In this document: positions 52,293 to 60,851 of the stretch, in pieces
How positions within the stretch are numbered: position 1 is the stretch's first letter
How the letters are laid out: every line of letters starts with the position of its first letter
Assembly: GCA_033852165.1 (NCBI GenBank)
Contig: JAWSUZ010000029.1
Coordinates: 13,642 to 77,641, forward strand
DNA from: Agarilytica sp033852165
Lineage (GTDB): Bacteria; Pseudomonadota; Gammaproteobacteria; Pseudomonadales; Cellvibrionaceae
Length of the DNA stretch: 64,000 nucleotides
Direction of reading: 5' to 3'
Made by a program: the position numbers and the translations under genes
The notes under the pieces: generated by a model
The model's database searches: none
The model's input: the letters and a program-made list of their open reading frames with translations, nothing else
Told to the model about the DNA's origin: nothing

Positions 52293-53207
52293 ATGCGTAA
52301 AAAAATCGCTTTTTTTGGTTTAGGTAATATGGGCCTTGGAATGGCAGCCAATCTGGCAAAAAATGATTTTAATGTTTGCGCCTTCGACCCATCTGCTAGC
52401 GCCTTAAAAAATGCACAAGCACAGGGCTGCTCAATTGCCACTTCTGCAATCGACGCAATTAACGGGGCAGACGTTATTATTTCGATGCTGCCCACTGGAT
52501 CCATCGTCGAAAGTTTATATATTGATAATGAAAATTTATTATCCGTTATATCAAAAACCGCATTAGTCATCGACTGCTCGACCGTTGCGCCAGAAACGTC
52601 TCGACGTGTAGCTCTGGAAGCAGAAAAGTACAACATCAACACAATTGACGCTCCGGTATCCGGTGGCACTGCCGCTGCTGCTGCAGGCACTCTATCTTTT
52701 ATGTGTGGAGGATCGGAAAAGAATTGTAAAGACGCCGAGACAGTTTTACTCGGCATGGGCACTCATGTTTTTCGGGCCGGAGATCATGGCGCAGGTCAAA
52801 TAGCAAAAATCTGCAATAATATGTTACTCGCCATACATATGACGGGAACAGCCGAGGCATTACAGTTGGGCGTTAATAATGGATTAGACCCAAGTGTACT
52901 ATCCGAAATAATGCGCAATAGTTCGGGGAACAATTGGTCCCTGGAAAAATATAACCCCTACCCCGGCGCTATGGAAAACGTTCCGGCCAGCCGTGAATAT
53001 CAAGGGGGGTTCATGGTCAATCTGATGTGCAAAGATTTAGGGTTGGCAATGGGAGCGGCTTCAAATAGCCAATCGTACGCCCCTATGGGTGCTCTAGTGA
53101 ACAGTTTGTACAACTTACACCGTGAATCCTCAGAACAGGAAAATAGTACTCTAGACTTTTCCAGCATCCAAAAAATATTCCCAGAATCGAAAAATACCCG
53201 TTCGTAA
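52293..53207 (+). CDS. mmsB: 3-Hydroxyisobutyrate dehydrogenase
   Basis: 304 residues. NAD-binding GLGNMGLGMAANLAKN at the start, DAPVSGGTAAAAAGTLSFM near residue 115, and the catalytic Lys in GAGQIAKICNNMLL. It oxidises 3-hydroxyisobutyrate to methylmalonate semialdehyde, the substrate of MmsA. ATG 52293 with GGAG before it; the TTG-led frame starts four codons earlier. The start is 39 bases after the previous stop. Confidence 0.93.
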   Translation: MRKKIAFFGLGNMGLGMAANLAKNDFNVCAFDPSASALKNAQAQGCSIATSAIDAINGADVIISMLPTGSIVESLYIDNENLLSVISKTALVIDCSTVAPETSRRVALEAEKYNINTIDAPVSGGTAAAAAGTLSFMCGGSEKNCKDAETVLLGMGTHVFRAGDHGAGQIAKICNNMLLAIHMTGTAEALQLGVNNGLDPSVLSEIMRNSSGNNWSLEKYNPYPGAMENVPASREYQGGFMVNLMCKDLGLAMGAASNSQSYAPMGALVNSLYNLHRESSEQENSTLDFSSIQKIFPESKNTRS

Positions 53208-53258
53208 ATTCCTAACGCCAAACCCCTCAATGCCTGTAACCATAACGAGGACAGTCAA

Positions 53259-54818
53259 ATGGAAAACACTTTTTCGGGCCTATCAATTATAGAAGCTTGG
53301 CAACACTCAGTACGGATTAACCAACATAAAAAAGCGCTCCATTTTTCAGACCGAATCTGGACCTATGCAGATTTGGACCTTGCGGCACAACAGGTTGCTG
53401 CCGAGTTTATCGCTCTAGGATTTATTCAAGGTGATCGAGTAGCCGCCTACGGTAAAAACTCTGATGCCTACCTTATTACATTTATCGCCTGTCTTTACAC
53501 AGGTATTATTCATGTACCAGTCAACTTTTTATTAAAGGGCGATGAGCTAACCTACGTTCTCAAGCAATCTGGAGCAAAGGGGCTTATCTATGATTGTCGA
53601 CTGGAAAATACTGTTCGTCAGGTTCGAAGACATTGTCCAGATTTAAAATTTGAAGGTTTATTTTTTAACGAAATTTCACCGACTAAGGAAAACAATTCAC
53701 CTTTCACGGTACATACAATTGCTCAACGCAAAACTCCGATAGAATTATCGCCCATCATTTCCCGTAATGATGACTACATTCAAATACTGTACACCTCTGG
53801 AACAACATCTGTAGCCAAGGGCGCAGTAATGACCAACAGCTGCTTAATGACCCAATATATGGGGGCCATTAAGCATTTAAACATCCAAACTACTGACCAC
53901 TCACTAGCGGCGCTTCCGCTTTACCATACCGCACAAATGCACGCATTCACCCTTCCCTGTTTGCTCGTTGGCGCGACCACGATCTTAATTGAATCCCCCG
54001 ACGCCTCCCGGTGCTTATCGCTCATTGAAAAACAAAAGATAACTTCGTTTTTTTCACCGCCAACGGTATGGATTAATTTATTACACAACAACGATTTTAA
54101 TCAGCGTGACTTAAGCAGCTTAAAAAAACTGTATTACGGCGCAGCGGCAATGCCAGAATCCGTAGTGCACGAGCTATTAAAACGCCTACCCGGTGCGGGG
54201 CTCTATAACTGTTACGGTCAAACTGAAATGTCGCCACTGGTATCCGTGTTATTGCCGGAAGAGCACATAGACCGGCCCGCTTCCGCTGGCAAACCCATAT
54301 CTTTTGTAGAAACGCGTATAGTCGATGAGAATATGAAAGATGTCCCCGTGGGTGAACGCGGCGAAATCGTCCACAGATCAGCCCAGGTCATGAAGGAATA
54401 CTGGCAAAAACCCGATGAGACAAAAGAAGCTTTTTCTGGCGACTGGTTTCACTCGGGCGATATTGGCGTATTTGATAACGAGGGTTACCTTTATATCGTC
54501 GACCGCATTAAAGATGTGATTAATACCGGCGGCGTATTGGTGGCTAGTCGAGAAGTCGAAGAGGTTTTATATCGTCACCCTGCGGTAGCAGAAGTTGCCG
54601 TTATTGGGACGCCGCATGAACAGTGGATTGAAGCGGTAACGGCTGTGGTGGTTCTAAAAGAAAATCACGCAGTGACGGAGCCAGAATTAATTTCGTTTTC
54701 TAAACAAAAACTTGCCGGGTTTAAAATACCGAAACACGTGCTATTTACTGACCAATTGCCCAAGAATGCATCTGGAAAAGTGCTTAAGCGAAAATTGAGG
54801 GAGGGGGTTGAGTGTTAA
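53259..54818 (+). CDS. AMP-dependent acyl-CoA ligase
   Basis: 519 residues. ANL adenylation enzyme with ILYTSGTTSVAKG (P-loop A3), YNCYGQTEMSPLV and the C-terminal KNASGKVLKRKLRE (catalytic Lys). The group is medium- or long-chain/branched-acyl ligases. In this operon it may activate free isobutyrate or a related branched acid; substrate not proven. GAGG lies nine bases before the ATG. Confidence 0.88.
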   Translation: MENTFSGLSIIEAWQHSVRINQHKKALHFSDRIWTYADLDLAAQQVAAEFIALGFIQGDRVAAYGKNSDAYLITFIACLYTGIIHVPVNFLLKGDELTYVLKQSGAKGLIYDCRLENTVRQVRRHCPDLKFEGLFFNEISPTKENNSPFTVHTIAQRKTPIELSPIISRNDDYIQILYTSGTTSVAKGAVMTNSCLMTQYMGAIKHLNIQTTDHSLAALPLYHTAQMHAFTLPCLLVGATTILIESPDASRCLSLIEKQKITSFFSPPTVWINLLHNNDFNQRDLSSLKKLYYGAAAMPESVVHELLKRLPGAGLYNCYGQTEMSPLVSVLLPEEHIDRPASAGKPISFVETRIVDENMKDVPVGERGEIVHRSAQVMKEYWQKPDETKEAFSGDWFHSGDIGVFDNEGYLYIVDRIKDVINTGGVLVASREVEEVLYRHPAVAEVAVIGTPHEQWIEAVTAVVVLKENHAVTEPELISFSKQKLAGFKIPKHVLFTDQLPKNASGKVLKRKLREGVEC

Positions 54819-54946
54819 TACAAATTGGCGGGGTTTAAATCCCGAGTACGGCATCTAGTACCCACTGGGACCCAGGGAACTAGACACTTCAAGATTTCAC
54901 TATTTTTTCAGACCCAGAAAGGTCTACAAATATATGCTTCTTAATT

Positions 54947-56698
54947 TTATTCCGCAATTTCAACTCGATTCCTGCCAGCATTTTTTGCTTTATATAAAGC
55001 TTTATCGATACGATTAAACATACTTTCTTTATCCTCTTCTGGCCTACGACACCCAAATCCAACACTAACCGTCACATTGAGCTGTCCAGCTTCGCTTGAA
55101 ACAAAGGATTCTTCCACGGACTTTCTAACACGTTCCGCAAAGCGTCTTGCCCCATCAAGATCACAATTCGGAAGTATAATGACAAATTCTTCACCACCAT
55201 AACGGCAGGCGACATCATTCTCACGAGTAAGTAAACTAATTTTATTAGCCACATTAGCTAGCGCCTCATTTCCAGCCTTATGACCGTAGACGTCGTTAAA
55301 CTGCTTAAAGTGATCAATGTCCACCACAATAAGAGCCAGGTCAAAATACTTCCAAGAGCCCTGCCCCTCCATTATTCGCTCTAGCTCCATCTCGAACGAG
55401 CGGAAATTGTGTAGGCCGGTTAACTTGTCATGTGTCGCAAGTTCGGCGAGTTCTTCAATTCTATGCTGTAAATTTGAATTCAGCAATTCAATTTCCTGTT
55501 TTTGCATTTCAATAAATTCATAGCTTGTTACGCTGCGAATTGCCGTCCCAATAAACCGGCTAAGAAGATCCATAAACTGAATATCTTTTTCGCTGACTTC
55601 CACCACACGACTTAATGAGATTAATCGAAAAACACCAATCGCTTGATCACTGATACGAATAGGCATAAAAAACAACGTGTGCGGTGTCTCTAGAGTAGCC
55701 AGAGCATCCCTATCTTTTTTAGACATCGGTAGATGGCGAATTTTCATGGCATCCTCAACGATAAAATAATTATTTTTTATAAAACAAACCGACACCGCAC
55801 TGTCTGTTTCATTCACTTCATATTTTATGTTTTGGGTATAATTATCGAATTCCTTATAAAGATCCTTATTCAAAGTTTCTCTTGCGTTGCTTTTTGTACA
55901 GTGAAGTTTGTCATCTACCTGCATAAATATAGATATATGATCAAAAGGAAGCCGCTGTAAAAGTTCTTGAGTGACCGTTTGGAAAATCTTTTCTCGAGAT
56001 GTCAGGGAGTTTATGAGCGTGACAAAGTCCATAAAACGTTTTTGTTCCGCCGCAACCTTTCCGACATACAACTCTCGTGATTTTAAACGATCGTATTTTT
56101 GGGCATTAACAAGCGACTGTCCAAAGATATCGGAAATTCGTTTTAAATTATCTTCCGCTTCAGACGAAATAAAATCTTCTAAACAATATGCTGTTATTGT
56201 TCCAATAGGCTGTAAATTACTTGGATTTATTAAAGGTACGGTAATTGACTCAAATATTTCCCATCGCTTAAATCGGACCTGCACGTAGTGTTCATAGCAA
56301 CCTATATCATCCACATTAACAATTTTCGTGCAGTTTTCCTTAAACGCATGCACGTTAATAAAATCACCCTTCATGGAAAAATTAAAGTTTTTGTAGGTCT
56401 TTTCAAGATCCTTGAATTTTTGGGGCATACGCATTTTGACACACACTAGATTCTCGAACGCCTCATCAGCCAAATCGATCATGTATGCATCAAACAATTT
56501 TAAAAATTCTATTTCTTTGCCAAGAAGCCCAAGTAAGCTATCTAACTCGATAGTGGCATTAGTGCTATAAAGCAGTCGCTTCTCATGAAGCGCTAATTTG
56601 AGTTCATGGTGCAAGTGATTGACCGTCCCCATGAGTTCTCCATATGTGGGATCGGAATCCAGAGGGTGCAACATCTGCTCGCTAAAATTTATCGACAT
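54947..56698 (-). CDS. GAF-like/GGDEF diguanylate cyclase
   Basis: 583 residues. The C-terminal GGDEF domain (about 410-583) has an intact RYGGEEF and the I-site REND five residues upstream. The N-terminal 390 residues hold at least one, perhaps two, GAF-like sensory domains joined by coiled coil; there is no membrane segment. It makes c-di-GMP in response to an unknown cytosolic signal. It converges on the ligase gene. Confidence 0.9.
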   Translation of the reverse strand: MSINFSEQMLHPLDSDPTYGELMGTVNHLHHELKLALHEKRLLYSTNATIELDSLLGLLGKEIEFLKLFDAYMIDLADEAFENLVCVKMRMPQKFKDLEKTYKNFNFSMKGDFINVHAFKENCTKIVNVDDIGCYEHYVQVRFKRWEIFESITVPLINPSNLQPIGTITAYCLEDFISSEAEDNLKRISDIFGQSLVNAQKYDRLKSRELYVGKVAAEQKRFMDFVTLINSLTSREKIFQTVTQELLQRLPFDHISIFMQVDDKLHCTKSNARETLNKDLYKEFDNYTQNIKYEVNETDSAVSVCFIKNNYFIVEDAMKIRHLPMSKKDRDALATLETPHTLFFMPIRISDQAIGVFRLISLSRVVEVSEKDIQFMDLLSRFIGTAIRSVTSYEFIEMQKQEIELLNSNLQHRIEELAELATHDKLTGLHNFRSFEMELERIMEGQGSWKYFDLALIVVDIDHFKQFNDVYGHKAGNEALANVANKISLLTRENDVACRYGGEEFVIILPNCDLDGARRFAERVRKSVEESFVSSEAGQLNVTVSVGFGCRRPEEDKESMFNRIDKALYKAKNAGRNRVEIAE

Positions 56699-57331
56699 GA
56701 AAAGTACCTACCACTCTTTTCGGCGATTCAAAGGGAAAGAATACCTGAACAAGCGGGTGATATTATAGCCATCTCCTGATGTAAAAGTAATCTTTTTGAT
56801 CGGTTTTGTTGCCAAAATACTAATCTGCGCTGTTCCTTATTTATGGGAGGTATATCTCTTGTAGGTTTTTATAACAGTAACCATTTAGGGAGTACGATTG
56901 CTAATTTCTGAGACATTAAACATGCCAGTTTTATCTACTTTCTCTACCAACAAAATAATGTATTGAGGGAAAAGTAAAAATTAGTACTCCCTTGAAAACC
57001 ACCTCTCAAGACATGGACGATTCAAAATGTTTTTCATTAGGTGCTTATGACATAACAAACAATAGGCCTTATAAAGCAGTCATCTTTAAACGATACAAAA
57101 ACCTTGAGCAATCACATATACGTTTATTTTTTAGCTTTTCTTAGCGCATCAATAATTAATACCACTATCAGTTACTCCCCCTTATGCCAGGAAAACCCTA
57201 AGCATGATATTTCTCTAGAATCACCACCTACAGATTAAGTTGCATACTGATATAAAACACAAATATAGCGATTGATTTCTTCTGAGTAGAACGTCTAACA
57301 CACGAACACCTAACAACAGGAGAAAATCACC
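56699..57331. other. AT-rich gene-poor region
   Basis: 633 bases with no supported gene, between the divergent GGDEF and secreted-protein genes. It contains the inverted-repeat element at 56887-56992 and must hold a promoter for the gene at 57332. A 22-codon frame near 56843 has no ribosome site and is not claimed. Confidence 0.5.
56887..56992. repeat. MITE-like inverted-repeat element
   Basis: AGGGAGTAC (56887-56895) and its complement GTACTCCCT (56984-56992) bound a 106-base AT-rich stretch; the matching extends inward to TAATTT/AAATTA. No coding potential. Layout is that of a small non-autonomous element or of a long RNA hairpin. Confidence 0.4.
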
Positions 57332-58084
57332 ATGAACATTCACACAATACTTGGACTTACGTTACTTTGTGCCGCCCTATTCTCATACCCTTCGTTTGCC
57401 GACGATGATGATGACAACGAAACAGCCTTTGAAGAAGCCGAATTATTTTTTGAACTTAACAACACCGATGGAGACCTCGGTATACACGCGCTCATAGATG
57501 GTGATCCGTGGAAAAAGCTCACGATTGAGGACGTAAACGGGAGAACAATCCTAAGCATTCGAGTCAATGGGCGCTTACGCCGCCAGGGTATGACTGAATT
57601 GTTTTTTGAAAGTGCCGAACCTACGTTTGATGAGCTTTCGCCCGAGCAATTCTTTCGCCTCTTTCCTGAAGGAGAATACGAAATCGAAGGCATCACGCTG
57701 GAAGGCGAAAAGCTTGAGGGAGAAGTCGAAATTTCCCATATCATGCCTGCTCCAGTTGGTAATGTAAGAATTTCGGGCGTTCCGGCTGCGAGCGACTGTG
57801 ATTCCGACCTCCCGATCGTTAGTAGCCCGATTGTCATGAGCTGGGACCCCGTCACCACCTATCATCCAGATTTAGGCAAAGCCGGCGAAGTCAATATTGA
57901 GTCCTATGAACTGGTCCTCGAAACGGATGATTTGAATTTCGCGGTGGAATTGACTCCAGATGTTACGGTAATGGATATTCCCGAGGCTTTTACCGACCTA
58001 AGTGATGAGTTCAAATTTGAAATAATTGCCCAGGACGAAAACGGAAATCGTACCGCAGTCGAAAGTTGCTTTCTGGTTGAGTAA
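57332..58084 (+). CDS. Secreted acidic hypothetical protein
   Basis: 250 residues. Signal peptide (about 1-23, PSFA/DD), then a DDDDDNE acidic stretch. The N-terminal half is beta-rich (GDPWKKLTIEDVNGRTI), and the C-terminal 100 residues look like a fibronectin type III-type domain (SPIVMSWDPVTTYHP, KFEIIAQDENGN). Two Cys residues could form a disulphide. GGAG lies nine bases before the ATG. It precedes the STN/HEAT gene by 25 bases and is probably cotranscribed with it. Confidence 0.78.
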   Translation: MNIHTILGLTLLCAALFSYPSFADDDDDNETAFEEAELFFELNNTDGDLGIHALIDGDPWKKLTIEDVNGRTILSIRVNGRLRRQGMTELFFESAEPTFDELSPEQFFRLFPEGEYEIEGITLEGEKLEGEVEISHIMPAPVGNVRISGVPAASDCDSDLPIVSSPIVMSWDPVTTYHPDLGKAGEVNIESYELVLETDDLNFAVELTPDVTVMDIPEAFTDLSDEFKFEIIAQDENGNRTAVESCFLVE

Positions 58085-58109
58085 TTTGAGAGATATTTGA
58101 GAGACATTT

Positions 58110-58901
58110 ATGATTCGCCAGCTTTTAATATTCATAAACATTATTCTTGTTTGCTGTGTTGCTAAAGCTGACGACGCCCATAACTGTTTCTTGAATGACA
58201 AGTACAGTAACGATCAGAATGTCTTTATCAGGCAATCATATGAAGGTATATCGCTCTACACCAATCAAGCCCCTCTCGACACCATACTGAAAGAAATTAG
58301 CCGAACATTGGGGCTAGAACTCATGACCGATGTTAACTTTACAGATCCAATTTCTCTCGAAACATGCAACAAAACATTACCTGAAATACTAAGAAAAATT
58401 GCAAGAGGAAAAAGCTACGTACTGAATATGAACCAGAAAAACCAACCTATTGGCCAACTCTGGTTTTTTAACTCCAAACCTGACGGACTAACCAATATAA
58501 ATCGAGAGATGACGGCATTAAGTGTGGAGTTCAATCGATTACGTGACGAGCTACATCACACCAGAGAATACATTCGCTTCCGCGCAGTTAACCTACTTGC
58601 AGATTTCGAAAAAAGCGAGGCCATCGATGCTTTATTTATCGCACTTTTTGATGACTCTCCGCTGGTGATGGCCTCTGCCGCCAACGCGATTATTGAATCA
58701 ACCAACCAAACGACTGCATCAACAATGGAAAAATTATTCAATATTGGGGATCCCCAGTTAAAACTCGCCATCATCGAAAATTATTCTGGCAGTAGTTACG
58801 ATAGCGTCATACAGTTATTAGAGCGAGCGGCTCTTGATGAAAATATCGATATAAGTAATGCAGCCATAATGGCGCTTCAAGAACTTACCGAGGTTCAATA
58901 A
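58110..58901 (+). CDS. Periplasmic STN-like/HEAT-repeat protein
   Basis: 263 residues. Signal peptide (about 1-21), then an STN/secretin N0-like region (about 48-110; APLDTILKEISRTLGLEL) and a C-terminal HEAT/armadillo-like helical repeat domain (about 150-260; RAVNLLADFEKSEAIDALF, AANAIIES). The combination suggests a periplasmic adaptor. Unknown function. It directly follows the fibronectin-like gene. Confidence 0.75.
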   Translation: MIRQLLIFINIILVCCVAKADDAHNCFLNDKYSNDQNVFIRQSYEGISLYTNQAPLDTILKEISRTLGLELMTDVNFTDPISLETCNKTLPEILRKIARGKSYVLNMNQKNQPIGQLWFFNSKPDGLTNINREMTALSVEFNRLRDELHHTREYIRFRAVNLLADFEKSEAIDALFIALFDDSPLVMASAANAIIESTNQTTASTMEKLFNIGDPQLKLAIIENYSGSSYDSVIQLLERAALDENIDISNAAIMALQELTEVQ

Positions 58902-58924
58902 TGACATTTAAAAGTTCATATAAA

Positions 58925-59090
58925 CTAGCTTGTGCCCGTCCATAAACCGGGTCGTAGCGAGAGCGATTTTAAAATGTCAGGTTTGCACCGCAAGATATGG
59001 GCGTTTGGTCATTCCAAACAACGATATCTTGTGGTGTGAAAATGGCGTTTTAAATTCGTTCGCAGTAGACACCGGTTTATGGATGGGCAC
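58925..59090. repeat. Dispersed palindromic repeat, copy A
   Basis: Arms 58932-58950 and 59072-59090 are inverted repeats matching 18 of 19 bases (CCATAAACCGG core). Inside, further complementary blocks surround CAAGATAT...ATATCTTG and CGTTTGG...CCAAACAACG, so the whole 165-base unit can fold into one long hairpin. It is the first of two head-to-tail units, the second beginning at 59090 with the same CTAGCTTGT word. Confidence 0.75.
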
Positions 59091-59215
59091 TAGCTTGTAC
59101 CCGTCCATAAACCGGGTCGTAGCGAGGTGAATTTTACATGGCCAAATTTGCGCTACCAGATATGGGCGTTTAAATTTGACCGCAGTAAACATCTGTTTAT
59201 GGATAAGCACAAGTT
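59090..59215. repeat. Dispersed palindromic repeat, copy B
   Basis: A shorter unit of the same family, in tandem with copy A. Arms 59097-59115 and 59193-59210 are inverted repeats, with a few G-T type changes. Its 74-base core 59119-59192 aligns with copy C (5010-5083) over equal length. It lies just upstream of the ECF sigma gene, so it may affect its promoter. Confidence 0.75.
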
Positions 59216-59239
59216 TTCTAGTAACTGGGTGATATAAAT

Positions 59240-59830
59240 ATGAATCACAGCGAAGACATAGCACTGGTTAAACGCGTACTTAAAAAAGAAAGGGCCGCGT
59301 TTAATGAGTTCTTCGAGATCTATTTCAGCCGACTTTACCGCTTTAGCCACACACGTGTTTCCGAGGAGCGGATATGTGAAGACATCGTCCAAGAAACCTT
59401 GTGCAAAGCGATTAAGAACCTAGGTCAGTACCGTGGCGAAGCCACACTATTCACCTGGCTCTGTCAAATTTGCCGCAATGAGATTTATACCTGGTATAGA
59501 AAGCAGGATAACCGCATACCAGTTACAACTGACCTTGATGACGACGCCATGACTAAAGCGGCACTCGAAAGCCTAGCCGATATGACATCCCAAAGTGAAG
59601 AAGAAAGGCACGCGTTAGAGAAGGTCGTGCAACTGGTATTAGATTACCTACCCAATAATTATGGAAAAGTACTAGAGATGAAATATTTGGAAGATCTAGC
59701 CGTTCAGGAAATTGCCAAACAAATGGAGATCAGTGCGATTGCCGTTCAATCATTATTGGCGCGTGCGAGAACTGCGTTTAGACGAGGCTTCCAAGAGCTT
59801 TACAACGAAATTACGGCGATCAAAGGTTAA
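59240..59830 (+). CDS. ECF-type sigma factor
   Basis: 196 residues. Region 2 (about 15-85) with FEIYFSRLYRFSHTRV and CEDIVQETLCKA, and region 4 (about 125-190) with YLEDLAVQEIAKQM and the helix-turn-helix VQSLLARARTAFRRG. It is followed by a FecR-like gene whose start is 13 bases after its stop. It therefore likely responds to an envelope signal and directs transcription of the TonB receptor. Confidence 0.92.
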   Translation: MNHSEDIALVKRVLKKERAAFNEFFEIYFSRLYRFSHTRVSEERICEDIVQETLCKAIKNLGQYRGEATLFTWLCQICRNEIYTWYRKQDNRIPVTTDLDDDAMTKAALESLADMTSQSEEERHALEKVVQLVLDYLPNNYGKVLEMKYLEDLAVQEIAKQMEISAIAVQSLLARARTAFRRGFQELYNEITAIKG

Positions 59831-59843
59831 TCAGGTACTAATA

Positions 59844-60845
59844 ATGAAGCAACATAACGAAAAACCCATAACCGACGATAGAGATAATGACGTTCGCCGC
59901 CTACTGAATATTGCCGGTCGTCGACTCGCCCCCCCCAAAGACGTGCGTGATCGCGTTTTTGAAAATGTTCTGCACGAATGGGAAAACCAACCAATAAAAA
60001 GCAATAAAACGTTCACGCCAAAAACTATTCAATCCATTGCGGCTAGCTTCCTTTTGGCTTTAATTACAATAGCTGGCGGCTGGAAGTTTATTTTAAACGA
60101 TGAAGAATTCTTCGTTGGGGAGCTTGCCTTTAGCTCTGGACAATTTTCAATTCTTGGCGACCAAAAGCTACACGACAATTTTTTACCCGACGGCGCAATG
60201 ATTCACACCGGCGAAGATGGCCGACTAGATGTACATGTCCTTAAAACAACCAGTGTCAGAATCGACGTCAGCACGCAAATATCGTTTCGTAAAAATGCTG
60301 AGCTCTGGCTTCACAGCGGCCGAATTTATGTCGATTCACCTAGTACAAATGAAGGCGTTAAAGTGATAACACCTTACGGCCCTGTAACCGATATAGGAAC
60401 ACAATTTAGCGTGGATATTGGGGGGAATGAATTGGTAGTCGCTGTGCGTGAGGGCTTGGTCAATATTGACTTGGATTCGGGGAAACTCGCGCTCAATGCT
60501 GAAAACGGACGCGCAGAAGTCATCACTATCAGCAAGGAGGATGAATTCATACGCACTCAGGTTTCAAGCAGTGATTCACGCTGGGACTGGATTCATTTGG
60601 CAGCAGCTGAATATCAACTCGAAAACAGCACTGTTCACGATTTTCTAATATGGGTCAGTCGAGAATCTGGACTTAAGCTAGTATTTGAAACGAATCACGC
60701 GTTAATTGCAACCAAACAAGCCAGGCTTCACGGCTCACTAGATGGTATGAAACCGAACAAAGCAATAGGCGCCATTTTATCAACGACGCGCTTTGGCTCT
60801 CGTGTTACAGAACAACAAGAACTCATAGTATTTATAAAACAATAG
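59844..60845 (+). CDS. FecR-family anti-sigma factor with C-terminal STN domain
   Basis: 333 residues. Cytosolic N-terminus (about 15-50), one transmembrane helix (61-80), a FecR domain (about 130-240; TPYGPVTDIGTQFSV, VVAVREGLVNID) and a C-terminal STN-like domain (about 265-333; SRESGLKLVFETNHAL, AIGAILS). It should bind the ECF sigma and receive a signal from the TonB receptor in the periplasm. ATG 59844 is taken; the frame stays open upstream inside the sigma gene. Confidence 0.9.
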   Translation: MKQHNEKPITDDRDNDVRRLLNIAGRRLAPPKDVRDRVFENVLHEWENQPIKSNKTFTPKTIQSIAASFLLALITIAGGWKFILNDEEFFVGELAFSSGQFSILGDQKLHDNFLPDGAMIHTGEDGRLDVHVLKTTSVRIDVSTQISFRKNAELWLHSGRIYVDSPSTNEGVKVITPYGPVTDIGTQFSVDIGGNELVVAVREGLVNIDLDSGKLALNAENGRAEVITISKEDEFIRTQVSSSDSRWDWIHLAAAEYQLENSTVHDFLIWVSRESGLKLVFETNHALIATKQARLHGSLDGMKPNKAIGAILSTTRFGSRVTEQQELIVFIKQ

Positions 60846-60851
60846 GCGTTA

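Noticed and set aside
56843..56911. A 22-codon frame MGGISLVGFY...
   Set aside because: No ribosome site and partly within the inverted-repeat element.
58977..59264. A minus-strand frame of about 95 codons over the repeats
   Set aside because: It is the translation of repeated palindromic DNA; the similar frame at 4901-5083 comes from the same repeat family.
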